DNA of 64,000 nucleotides, taken from contig OZ244119.1 of assembly GCA_965215755.1 (NCBI GenBank), positions 1,922,001 to 1,986,000 of the forward strand, in the 5' to 3' direction. Both the position numbers and the translations under genes were made by a program. This document shows positions 1-7,817 of the stretch, in pieces. Source of the stretch: Tectiglobus sp965215755. GTDB taxonomy: Bacteria > Pseudomonadota > Alphaproteobacteria > Rhizobiales > Hyphomicrobiaceae. The stretch's first letter is position 1, and each line of letters opens with the position of its first letter. The notes under the pieces are model-generated. The model had not been told where the DNA came from, searched no databases, and worked only from the letters and a program-made list of their open reading frames with translations.

Positions 1-482
1 CGCAATTTATCGGCATCGGCCTCAGCGATGCGGGGTTGATCGAACTCAACAAGCGTCATCCGAATGTTTCAATCCTCAAAGCAGAGGGTGATGCAATTCT
101 AAGCGGACAGCTTGCGGAAGCGTCGGCGGGGGCATTTGACCTATTCAACGGACGCAACGGTATCGATTTGCTCGACACGCTTCGGGCCGGCTTTGCCGGT
201 GTCATCCCAAGCCCCGATGCCACCGACGTTGAGGCACGCATCTATAACCTCTACCGTGCCGGCAAACTCGATGAAGCCGAATGCGAATTTAAAGAGATTC
301 TACCGCTGTTGACCTTCCTGATGATCTCGCTTGAGCATCTGATGTGCTATGGTAAACGCCTCACAGCGCGCCGCATCGGTCTCGGCGAGGTCTATGATCG
401 GACTCCGGCACAGGGCCCGACCGAATTTGGTCTTAAGGCATTGCAGCACTGGTCAAGACATCTCGGCCCACTCGGAAATTGA
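1..482 (+). CDS. DapA/DHDPS-family aldolase or lyase, C-terminal part (5' end outside window)
   Basis: The reading frame is open to the left edge, so only about 160 C-terminal residues are present. The sequence resembles the final third of the dihydrodipicolinate synthase / N-acetylneuraminate lyase TIM-barrel family: an AGFAGVIPS segment where these enzymes have a G-x-x-G barrel-end motif, then a helical C-terminus with 'RIYNLYRAGKLDEA' and a 'LKALQHW' tail. The family condenses or cleaves pyruvate with aldehydes through a Schiff-base lysine; that lysine and the catalytic tyrosine would lie upstream, so activity cannot be judged. Many such genes in catabolic regions are sugar-acid dehydratases or aldolases rather than lysine-biosynthetic DapA. 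The family is fairly secure; the substrate is unknown. Confidence 0.75.
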   Translation, partial: QFIGIGLSDAGLIELNKRHPNVSILKAEGDAILSGQLAEASAGAFDLFNGRNGIDLLDTLRAGFAGVIPSPDATDVEARIYNLYRAGKLDEAECEFKEILPLLTFLMISLEHLMCYGKRLTARRIGLGEVYDRTPAQGPTEFGLKALQHWSRHLGPLGN

Positions 483-769
483 GCTTGCTGCTCAACTTGG
501 CAGCCAGGAAGGCCCATCCGCGCTCTTCGCTTTGTGGCTCAAGATAAAAATGGCTGACGGTGTAACTTCTGTCGGCCCTATTGCATGACGCATTAAATCG
601 GAGCCAGAAATCGCCCTGAGATGAGGTGTTTTCTGGCACATCTTGAACCCGTTTAAACGCGACATACCTTGAAAGGATTTCTGCGCGTGTTCCCTCCGAA
701 ACAGCGCGGCGGCCGCCTCTGTTCTAGTTTCCGCTCAGCAATCAACACAACCGCTGATCGGAGAATGAC

Positions 770-859
770 ATGAGCATCTGGTTTCGTCTGACAACTTTCG
801 TGGCAGCACATATTGTCCTCATAGGGGGTGCGCTCGCCATTGCACAGGCGGCCGGCTGA
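770..859 (+). CDS. Possible 29-residue single-span membrane peptide
   Basis: An ATG at 770 follows a GGAG at 760-763 with normal spacing and opens a 29-codon frame ending in TGA at 857-859. The product starts MSIWFRL and then has a continuous hydrophobic stretch (about residues 8-26, with AAHIVLIGGALAIA) ending in QAAG, so it could form one transmembrane helix. It lies in an otherwise empty stretch between the DapA-like gene and the convergent EamA gene, ending 9 bases before that gene's stop. No family is recognised. Short hydrophobic frames also arise by chance, so only the ribosome binding site and composition support it. The rest of 483-769 shows nothing I can name. Confidence 0.35.
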   Translation: MSIWFRLTTFVAAHIVLIGGALAIAQAAG

Positions 860-867
860 TATGCCCC

Positions 868-1839
868 CTATTTGGCACGTCCGGCCTTTGCCTGCTGCCG
901 CAGTTTGGTTTCGCGATAAAGCACATAGAGGCCTGCCGAGACAATGATGGTCGCACCGACGAGCGTGGATCCATCAGGCAACTCGCCAAACGCGAAATAG
1001 CCAATCAGTAGCGCCCAAAGCAACGAGGTATATTTGAAGGGCGCAACCAAACCTGCTTCGCCACGGCGAAACGCGTCGATCATCAGATAGTGGCCGCCAC
1101 AGACCAGGCCGCCGCTTACGGCGAACGTGACAAGATCCTGATAGCGTAGTTCACTCCATCCAAATGGAATGGTAGCGACACCGGCAATCATGATCACTAC
1201 GGTTGTGACAGCCAGCATTGCCAGCGTTGATTCATCTTGTGAAATCCTTCGCGTAATAAGATCACGCAATCCCCCGCACATGGCACCCGCGATAGGAAAC
1301 AGGATCGCCCACTGAAACGCTTCGGTTCCCGGGCGCACCATGATGAGCACACCGATAAACCCGACAAGAACCGCCAGCCATCGGCGCCAGCCAACTCGCT
1401 CACTCAACAATAGCGGCGCCATCGCCGTGATAAAAAGCGGACCCATGAAGATTGCGGATATGGCTGTTGCAAGCGGTAGGTATTGAAGACCCGTCACAAA
1501 CAAAAAGGTACTCGCGATCACAAGCAAGCCACGCAGGAAATGCCCCTTCGTGCTTTTGATCCGCAAGATGTGTAAACCACCGTAGCGAAGTGCGATCAGG
1601 AAGATCCAGGGCCAGACGAAGACGCTGCGAACAAAGAGCAGCTGGCCAACCGGGTACGTCCCCGATAGCGATTTGATCAGTGCGTCACTCGTTGTGAGGA
1701 ATGCCACCGCGCCTACCATACAGGCAATGGCCGGGATCGTTTGATCTGCGGCAGCAGCAATCGGAGTGAGACGCCTGGCCAATTTATTCCGTTCTTGATT
1801 GCGTGATCTGAGCGGTGCAACGGCGCGCGGTTCAGACAT
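868..1839 (-). CDS. EamA/DMT-family inner-membrane transporter
   Basis: A 323-residue protein with about ten hydrophobic helices arranged as two EamA repeats (roughly residues 35-165 and 180-310), preceded by a basic, soluble N-terminus. Hallmarks are the early 'SDALIKSL' helix, 'RSVFVWPW', 'LSERVGWRRW' closing the first repeat and 'FGELPDGSTLVGA' near the end of the second. Drug/metabolite transporters of this group usually export amino acids, nucleosides or related metabolites by antiport; the cargo is not predictable here. It is transcribed away from phnA, with a 203-base shared upstream region. The length is normal and no truncation is seen. Confidence 0.85.
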   Translation of the reverse strand: MSEPRAVAPLRSRNQERNKLARRLTPIAAAADQTIPAIACMVGAVAFLTTSDALIKSLSGTYPVGQLLFVRSVFVWPWIFLIALRYGGLHILRIKSTKGHFLRGLLVIASTFLFVTGLQYLPLATAISAIFMGPLFITAMAPLLLSERVGWRRWLAVLVGFIGVLIMVRPGTEAFQWAILFPIAGAMCGGLRDLITRRISQDESTLAMLAVTTVVIMIAGVATIPFGWSELRYQDLVTFAVSGGLVCGGHYLMIDAFRRGEAGLVAPFKYTSLLWALLIGYFAFGELPDGSTLVGATIIVSAGLYVLYRETKLRQQAKAGRAK

Positions 1840-2042
1840 ATGATGCCGAGATAACCTATAGACTGAGCCGGCTTTGTCGACTGATAGTTCTTGGCGACAA
1901 ATGCTGGTTCGTATTCGACCGGTGCCGGCAACAACGGGATGTCATGTCAGATCAGGCTTCCTATGATATAGACTAGGCCATGATTGCCCGGCGCTGAGTG
2001 GGCATGCGCTCAACGATTTAGGGACTATTGGGGAGAGATTGA

Positions 2043-3311
2043 TTGTCTGACAAATCTAAATCCGTAACCTGCAATGGGCGGGCGTATCGCTATCCAGAGC
2101 AGCCGACAGTTGTTGTCTGTATCGATGGATCGGAGCCTGGCTATATCGAGTCGGCGATTGATGCTGGGCTGGCGCCTAACTTCAAGCGGCTGATGTCAGA
2201 TGGTCCTGATGGCGGCACCAACGTGCTGGCGCACTCCGTCGTCCCAAGTTTTACCAACCCCAATAACATGTCGATCATCACGGGCCGCCCGCCGAAGTTC
2301 CATGGTATCGCCGGCAACTATTTCTACGACCCCGAAACGGGCGAAGAAGTCATGATGAACAGTCCTGAGTTCCTGCGAGCCCCGACTATCATGCATGCGT
2401 TCCACGACGCCGGAGCACGGGTCGCGGTCGTTACAGCAAAGGACAAGCTGCGCGGCCTGCTGTGCAAGGGAATTGATTTCTCCAGCGGCCGCGCGGTCGG
2501 CTTCTCATCTGAGCGTGCCGATCAGGTAACCACCGAGGCGAATGGGATTGATGATGCACTTTCCATGGTCCAGATGCCGCTTCCCGATGTTTATTCCGCT
2601 GACCTCTCGGAATTTGTAATGGCGGCAGGCGTCAAACTGCTGGAGCGGTTCTCACCAGATCTCATGTATCTCTCGACCACCGATTACGTTCAGCATAAGG
2701 CTGCGCCCGGTTCTGACATCGCAAACGCGTTCTATGCCATGATGGACCGCTATGTCGGCCAACTTGATGCAGCTGGTGCGAAGCTGGTGCTCACGGCTGA
2801 TCATGGAATGAACGATAAGTACGATGGCGCCAAAGAGCCTGACGTCATCTATCTGCAGACGCTACTTGATGAGTGGCTCGGCCGCGGCGTTGATGCCGGA
2901 GGGGCTCGCGTTATCCTGCCGATTACAGACCCCTACGTGGTCCATCACGGGGCATTGGGATCATTCGCAACGATATATCTGCCGGATGACGCCGACGCGT
3001 CATCGATCGCGGAACGACTGCAATCCATTGACGGTGTCGAACTTGCCGTGACCCAATCCGCAGCATGCGAAAAATTCGAACTTCCTTCTGATCGCATCGG
3101 CGATCTCGTTGTTGTCTCAACGCAGCACAAAGTCCTGGGCACCTCTGCCGACCGTCATGATTTGTCCGGGTTGACGGAGCCGTTGAGATCACATGGTGGC
3201 ACGACGGAACAGGTTGTACCGATGATCGCTAACCGCAAACTGCAATCGCCCGTTGATGGGCAGTTGCGGAACTTTGATGTTTTCGATGTCGCGCTGAACC
3301 GCCTTGCCTGA
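2043..3311 (+). CDS. phnA: Phosphonoacetate hydrolase
   Basis: Cleaves the C-P bond of phosphonoacetate to acetate and phosphate, needing two metal ions (usually zinc); cytoplasmic. It is a 422-residue alkaline-phosphatase-superfamily protein. Visible ligand candidates are D28 (VCIDGSEPGY), the Thr nucleophile near T71 (SFTNPNN), D214 and H218 (TTDYVQHK), D253-H254 (TADHGMN) and H384 (SHGGTTE), matching the order in characterised PhnA. The start is TTG with GGGGAGAG at 2030-2037. A TATGAT at 1962-1967 could be a -10 element, but no good -35 is seen. Known phnA loci often carry a LysR regulator; none is here. The phosphonate importer about 12 kb away is a likely source of substrate. Function is well supported by the ligands and by the co-location. 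Confidence 0.9.
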   Translation: MSDKSKSVTCNGRAYRYPEQPTVVVCIDGSEPGYIESAIDAGLAPNFKRLMSDGPDGGTNVLAHSVVPSFTNPNNMSIITGRPPKFHGIAGNYFYDPETGEEVMMNSPEFLRAPTIMHAFHDAGARVAVVTAKDKLRGLLCKGIDFSSGRAVGFSSERADQVTTEANGIDDALSMVQMPLPDVYSADLSEFVMAAGVKLLERFSPDLMYLSTTDYVQHKAAPGSDIANAFYAMMDRYVGQLDAAGAKLVLTADHGMNDKYDGAKEPDVIYLQTLLDEWLGRGVDAGGARVILPITDPYVVHHGALGSFATIYLPDDADASSIAERLQSIDGVELAVTQSAACEKFELPSDRIGDLVVVSTQHKVLGTSADRHDLSGLTEPLRSHGGTTEQVVPMIANRKLQSPVDGQLRNFDVFDVALNRLA

Positions 3312-3432
3312 TCAGGCTGTTTGGAATTCGATCCGTCCGGTCAGCTTTAACATTGAGCGCTGGGACGTTTGTCAGTTGTGATCCGGACACCTTGCGTCGC
3401 TGTGCGGCTTCGCGTCGATTGGCGCCGCGAAG

Positions 3433-4074
3433 TCAGTCAAGCAGCACCGTGCGACCATCCGGGGTAGTGACCGCGAATGCGAGCGACGGCGTATCGGCCT
3501 CAACGAACTCCGCCAGGTGATCGATTTGAAAGGCCTGGAACTTGGCTTTGATGGCAGCGGGATCCGGATGGCGGATCTGCACTGCCTGGAGGCCAAGCCC
3601 GACATCCTGCATTCCGGAGCTTGGATGTGGCCCAGGAGACCATTCGATAAAGGCCGGGAACAGCCCACCCTCAAGCAGGCTGCCATCTTTCGGTACCGTC
3701 AATCGCCACCTCAGGTCTCCACGCGAGAGATGCAAAATCTCGCCCAGATCGACCGGACTATTGGCTACAATCCCATCAAGATCATCTGTTCCCACAACCC
3801 AGCACAGCGCCCGAGGCCGCGCACTGATCCGGGCCTGAGTTGCCGGATCATCCAGAGTGAACCAGCGCGTCCGACCGGGATCAGGGGCGTCGGGATCAAT
3901 CGCAATCAACTCAAGAAAGTTGCCTTCGCCTGTACGCGTAACACAGTTGTGCGTGCTCATATCCGGATGCTTCCCACCCCGTGGCAAGGCAATGCCTATT
4001 TGGTTCTTGAGAGCTTCGATGCCAAGCTCAAGGCTCGCAGCACCAATCGCGACATGGTCGATGACGTTTTTCAT
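3433..4074 (-). CDS. VOC / glyoxalase-like domain protein
   Basis: The start is set at the ATG at 4074 because TTGAGGAAAAA lies directly upstream and the protein then begins MKNVIDHVAIGA, the usual opening strand of this domain; an upstream in-frame extension looks non-coding. The 213-residue product has the single-chain 'Glyoxalase_3' type layout: an N-terminal metal-ligand candidate His (DHVAIG), a second module with THNCVTRTGEGNFLELIAID containing H and E candidates, and a C-terminal strand set. Such proteins are metal-dependent lyases, isomerases or dioxygenases of unknown substrate. It converges on phnA and is divergent from the molybdoenzyme gene; no functional link to either can be shown. 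Confidence 0.75.
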   Translation of the reverse strand: MKNVIDHVAIGAASLELGIEALKNQIGIALPRGGKHPDMSTHNCVTRTGEGNFLELIAIDPDAPDPGRTRWFTLDDPATQARISARPRALCWVVGTDDLDGIVANSPVDLGEILHLSRGDLRWRLTVPKDGSLLEGGLFPAFIEWSPGPHPSSGMQDVGLGLQAVQIRHPDPAAIKAKFQAFQIDHLAEFVEADTPSLAFAVTTPDGRTVLLD

Positions 4075-4393
4075 TTTTTCCTCAAGAGAGTTGTTCGACA
4101 ATTGGATGAGGCAGCCATACATCATGTTAGCTGCGACCTTGCAGCAATCTTTAACAGGATGGGAGCACGGCGTGTAGCGCATCAGACGTTTGGTCCGCGC
4201 TTAAACCTGTTCTGGCAGTCGAACTCGACTTCGGATGTCAGATGCAATAGCTACATTTGAAACTTGTACCTGCCAGGGTTCCTTCAGTTGCCATAAGTTG
4301 AGCTCAGACAACCTGAAACGGCAACCAAAATGACGGGTTTGAAACACTAGAAAACGATATCAACAAACGCAGGTTTTGAGCGGGTTGGCGGAT
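4075..4393. other. Divergent intergenic region
   Basis: This stretch of 319 bases separates the VOC gene (minus) and the molybdoenzyme gene (plus) and must hold both promoters. It is richer in A/T than the flanking genes. I could not pick out a convincing -35/-10 pair, operator repeat or riboswitch core, and the open frames across it have no family resemblance. Confidence 0.5.
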
Positions 4394-6700
4394 ATGACAG
4401 ATACGATTACATCCAGCCATTGGGGCGCCGGTGTTATTGCAAGGCGACTTGATGGGCATTTTGATGTGTTGCCTCATCCGGCAGACCCTGACCCGTCCCG
4501 GATCAACGAGAACATCGGCAGTGCATTGCGCAGTTCCGCAAGGATCCTCAGACCTGCTGTGCGCAAGAGCTACTTGGAGGGTAAACCGGGCCAGCCAACA
4601 GGCGAGCGCGGTGCCGAGCCGTTTATCGAGGTGAGCTGGGACAAGGCCTTGGATCTCGTATCCGGCGAACTCATTCGTGTCCGCCAGCAGTATGGCAATG
4701 ATGCCATCTACGGCGGCTCCTACGGCTGGGCCAGCGCCGGCAGATTTCATCATGCCCAAGGGCAGCTCAAGCGCTTCCTGAACGCGGCCGGCGGCTTCGT
4801 GCGCTCCGAGGGCAATTATAGTTACAACGCCGCACTCGTTCTGATGCCGCATATCGTCGGGAATTTTCGGAAGCATCTGACGCAGGCAACACGCTGGTCG
4901 ACGGTCGCACGAGACGGCCAACTCGTTGTGATGTTTGGCGGCATGCCGTTGCGCAATGTCCAGGTCTCCGGTGGTGGTGTCGCTCAGCACCGGTTGAGAG
5001 ATCAACTCAAGGCGTGTGCCGAGGCCGGTGTTCGGTTCGTCAATTTCAGCCCGCTGCGCAGTGATGCTCTGGATGATCTCGGCGCAGAATGGTTGGCTCC
5101 GCGGCCAGGCACAGACACCGCAATTATGATGGGTATCGCCCACACACTGCTCGAGGCCGGGTGCTGCGATAGGGAATTTCTCAGCCGTTACACCGTCGGA
5201 TTTGAAAAACTCGAAGCCTACTTGCTTGGGCGCGAAGATGATGTCGTGAAATCCGCAGACTGGGCGAGCGAAATCTCTGAAATACCAGCTGAAAGGATAC
5301 GCGAACTGGCACGCGAGATGTGGACCAGTCGCACACTGATTACAACAGCAGCCAGCTTGCAACGCGCAGACTTCGGTGAGCAGCCACTTTGGATGACGGT
5401 AAGCCTCGCTGCCATGCTTGGCCAGATCGGCTTGTCAGCAGGTGGTTTCGGAGTAGCCTATGGAGCGGATTCCAGCATCGGGACCATGACACGGCCTATG
5501 CCGTGGCCATCGCTGCCCCAGGGCAAAAACCAGGTGGAGAACTATATCCCTGTGGCAATGGTCACGGAAATGCTGGAGCGCCCTGGTGGGGTGTACGACT
5601 ACAATGGCGAGAGACGTGTTTTCCCTGACATTCGTCTGATCTGGTGGGCCGGCGGCAATCCGTTTCACCATCATCAGGACCTTAACAGGCTTCGGCGAGC
5701 CTGGCAGAGACCAGACACTGTCATCGTCAATGACATGTTCTGGACGGCAACCGCGCGCCATGCCGACATTGTCCTGCCCGTTGCGAGCCCGCAGGAGCGC
5801 GATGACTTTGGTGGCGGAACGCAGGACAATGCACTGATCCCTATGCCGCGCGTCGTAGAACCACCCGCGGGCGTCCGCACCGAGTTCGACATCTATTGTG
5901 CTCTGGAGCAACGACTTAATCTCGACCACCGCTTCAGTCTTGGACTAAGTGAGGGAGAGTGGCGCGAGCGGTTGTGGACAGAGATGCAAAAGACAGCTGC
6001 CAGCCGTGGTCACCAACTTCCTGACCTGGCAGATTTCATGTCCGGCGATGTCATTGAGTTTGATGATCCCACACCCGAAGCCGTATTCCTTGAAGACTAT
6101 CGGCTGGACCCGGAAGCCAATCGCCTTCCGACACCCAGCGGCCGCTTGGAGATTGCTTCCCAGGTCATCGCCGGCTTCGACTATGACGATTGCCCAGGTC
6201 ACCCGGTTTGGATTGAGGCACGCGAATGGTTAGGTAAAGCGACAGAGGAATGTCCTCTCCATCTGATATCAGGGCAACCAGAAACGCGCCTACACGGTCA
6301 ATTCGATGCCGGTGACTTCAGTCGCGAGCGCAAGATCAATGGTCGCGAACCGATCCTGATCAATCCGACCGACGCTGCGCAAAGAAGCATTTCTGACGGT
6401 GACGTCGTCCGGGTCTCCAATGCGCGGGGCGAATGCTTGGCAGGTGCCAAAGTAACTGACGACATTAGACCGGGCGTGGTATTTCTGTGGACCGGCGCTA
6501 CGTTCGATCCTGATGTCGATCACCCGCGAAACCTCGAGCGACACGGTAACCCCAACGTACTCACACAGGACCTGAGAACGTCGCGCTTATCGCAAGGACC
6601 CGCGGCACAATCAGCCTTGGTGCAGGTGACCAAATTCACCGACGAGCCTCCGGCGGTTCGTGCGTTCGATTCACCTGTCGTTGCGTTCGATGAGGTTTAG
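4394..6700 (+). CDS. Molybdopterin oxidoreductase of the BisC/TorA/DMSO-reductase type
   Basis: A cofactor-binding catalytic subunit that reduces S-oxides or N-oxides (biotin sulfoxide, methionine sulfoxide, TMAO or DMSO in known relatives) using bis-MGD molybdenum. It shows the type-III signature: GGSYGW with the Tyr and Trp that contact the oxo group and, about 30 residues on, GNYSYNAALVLMPH, whose Ser is the expected molybdenum ligand. There is no N-terminal CxxCxxxC iron-sulfur motif and no twin-arginine signal, so it is probably a cytoplasmic, BisC-like enzyme. The MGD-binding C-terminal domain is complete (LHLISGQPETRLHGQ to NPNVLTQD). I chose the ATG at 4394, with GAGCGGG upstream, over an in-frame TTG at 4376. 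It is followed 59 bases later by a methyltransferase-fold gene. Confidence 0.85.
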   Translation: MTDTITSSHWGAGVIARRLDGHFDVLPHPADPDPSRINENIGSALRSSARILRPAVRKSYLEGKPGQPTGERGAEPFIEVSWDKALDLVSGELIRVRQQYGNDAIYGGSYGWASAGRFHHAQGQLKRFLNAAGGFVRSEGNYSYNAALVLMPHIVGNFRKHLTQATRWSTVARDGQLVVMFGGMPLRNVQVSGGGVAQHRLRDQLKACAEAGVRFVNFSPLRSDALDDLGAEWLAPRPGTDTAIMMGIAHTLLEAGCCDREFLSRYTVGFEKLEAYLLGREDDVVKSADWASEISEIPAERIRELAREMWTSRTLITTAASLQRADFGEQPLWMTVSLAAMLGQIGLSAGGFGVAYGADSSIGTMTRPMPWPSLPQGKNQVENYIPVAMVTEMLERPGGVYDYNGERRVFPDIRLIWWAGGNPFHHHQDLNRLRRAWQRPDTVIVNDMFWTATARHADIVLPVASPQERDDFGGGTQDNALIPMPRVVEPPAGVRTEFDIYCALEQRLNLDHRFSLGLSEGEWRERLWTEMQKTAASRGHQLPDLADFMSGDVIEFDDPTPEAVFLEDYRLDPEANRLPTPSGRLEIASQVIAGFDYDDCPGHPVWIEAREWLGKATEECPLHLISGQPETRLHGQFDAGDFSRERKINGREPILINPTDAAQRSISDGDVVRVSNARGECLAGAKVTDDIRPGVVFLWTGATFDPDVDHPRNLERHGNPNVLTQDLRTSRLSQGPAAQSALVQVTKFTDEPPAVRAFDSPVVAFDEV

Positions 6701-6759
6701 GTTATCGATCGCCGGCAATCGGGCGGTCACCCTATCAGATCAAGATAAGGCGCCTCGCT

Positions 6760-7473
6760 ATGAGCCGGCAATTTGAAGAGCTGGACTACCAGGAAACTCC
6801 GATCGGTGCTGTCAGTCTGCGCCGTCGGCAAGAACCGGTTGTTGGGAAAGAAGTCTACGAGGTCAAACTTGGCGACGAATTCCTGATGTCCAGTCTGTTC
6901 ACAGCGTCAGAAATCGCACTGGCCGAGCTCGGCATCGCAGAGCTTGACGGTGGTGATTATGACATCGTGGTTGGTGGATTGGGGTTAGGGTACACGGCAA
7001 GTACCGTTCTCAATTATCCAACAGTGCGGTCTCTCTTGGTCATTGATCTTCTCTCAGCAGTGATCGGCTGGCACCAGCAGGAACTTCTGCCACTGAGCAG
7101 TGAGCTGGTTCATGACCCTCGAACTCGGCTGCACAATGGAGACTTTTTTGCCATGGCAGCCTCGCAGTCAGGCTTCGACGACCGAAGCCCGGGCCGCAAG
7201 TTCGACGCCATCCTGCTTGATATCGACCACTCTCCAGAGGCTCTGCTAGATGAACGCAGCCGTTCATTCTACAACGAAGAGGGGCTGGCCAATATGTCCA
7301 GGCATCTTCAGCCTGGTGGTGTTTTTGCGCTTTGGTCAAACGATCGACCCGATCCTGCATTCACCGAAAGGCTGGAACGCGTATTTGCCACCGCGAGAGC
7401 TGAGGCCGTCACTTTCGACAACCCATACCAGGATCGGCCGGCCACTCAGGCTGTCTATGTGGCACGCACTTAG
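6760..7473 (+). CDS. Spermidine-synthase-like (SAM/dcSAM-binding) protein
   Basis: A 237-residue Rossmann-fold protein of the spermidine synthase superfamily. The nucleotide-binding loop is GGLGLGY (residues 72-78), followed by an acidic residue at the end of strand 2 (LLVIDLL), a D in the NGDFF turn, and the LLDIDHSP segment where aminopropyltransferases carry the catalytic Asp. The N-terminal beta domain is short. Proteins of this subgroup are often annotated as spermidine synthase, but many lack polyamine-site residues and may be methyltransferases of unknown target, so I leave the reaction open. An AAGG precedes the ATG. It could be co-transcribed with the molybdoenzyme upstream. Confidence 0.75.
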   Translation: MSRQFEELDYQETPIGAVSLRRRQEPVVGKEVYEVKLGDEFLMSSLFTASEIALAELGIAELDGGDYDIVVGGLGLGYTASTVLNYPTVRSLLVIDLLSAVIGWHQQELLPLSSELVHDPRTRLHNGDFFAMAASQSGFDDRSPGRKFDAILLDIDHSPEALLDERSRSFYNEEGLANMSRHLQPGGVFALWSNDRPDPAFTERLERVFATARAEAVTFDNPYQDRPATQAVYVART

Positions 7474-7559
7474 ACCAGTATCGCAGTTGCTATAAGCCCA
7501 TGGCCGATGAGCTCCCGTAAGTCAGCCCAAGGAGAGATCCTGGATCTATGATCTCAGAA

Positions 7560-7817
7560 TTAGTCGCTGGCGTGCGCCGCACTGTTATCATCGCTGTCGT
7601 CGTGCGCAACCAGTTCATCGCGTGTCACTCTCTCGCCCGGGCGATGAAAATAGACCACGGCCAGAACCGTCAATGCGGTTCCGATGAGCAGGGATATAAC
7701 GAATTCATTGAACTCGATGACATGCAGGCGCTTGCTTCCCAAATACCATAACAGGCCGGAAGCGATAACAATGATCGCCCAGTGCCAGGCCTTTCCAAGA
7801 AAGATTCTGCCAATCAT
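7560..7817 (-). CDS. Small membrane protein at the end of the TAXI-TRAP operon
   Basis: An 85-residue protein with two hydrophobic segments (about residues 12-24 and 36-52) and a hydrophilic, Asp-rich C-terminal tail (VAHDDSDDNSAAHASD). Its ATG overlaps the stop of the TRAP permease gene as ATGA, which implies translational coupling and is the reason for choosing this start over an upstream extension with no family resemblance. Small two-helix proteins following TRAP permease genes recur in bacteria, but their role is not established. It may be an accessory subunit or assembly factor of the transporter. Confidence 0.7.
   Translation of the reverse strand: MIGRIFLGKAWHWAIIVIASGLLWYLGSKRLHVIEFNEFVISLLIGTALTVLAVVYFHRPGERVTRDELVAHDDSDDNSAAHASD

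Noticed and set aside
433..639. 68-codon minus-strand frame downstream of the DapA-like gene
   Set aside because: Overlaps the DapA-like 3' end and lacks a ribosome binding site or recognisable sequence.
3517..4260. 247-codon open frame on the plus strand
   Set aside because: Antisense to the VOC gene, with Pro/Arg-rich sequence and no family resemblance.
4304..5362. 352-codon open frame on the minus strand
   Set aside because: It is antisense to the molybdoenzyme gene, whose plus-strand product has clear family motifs throughout; the minus frame has none.
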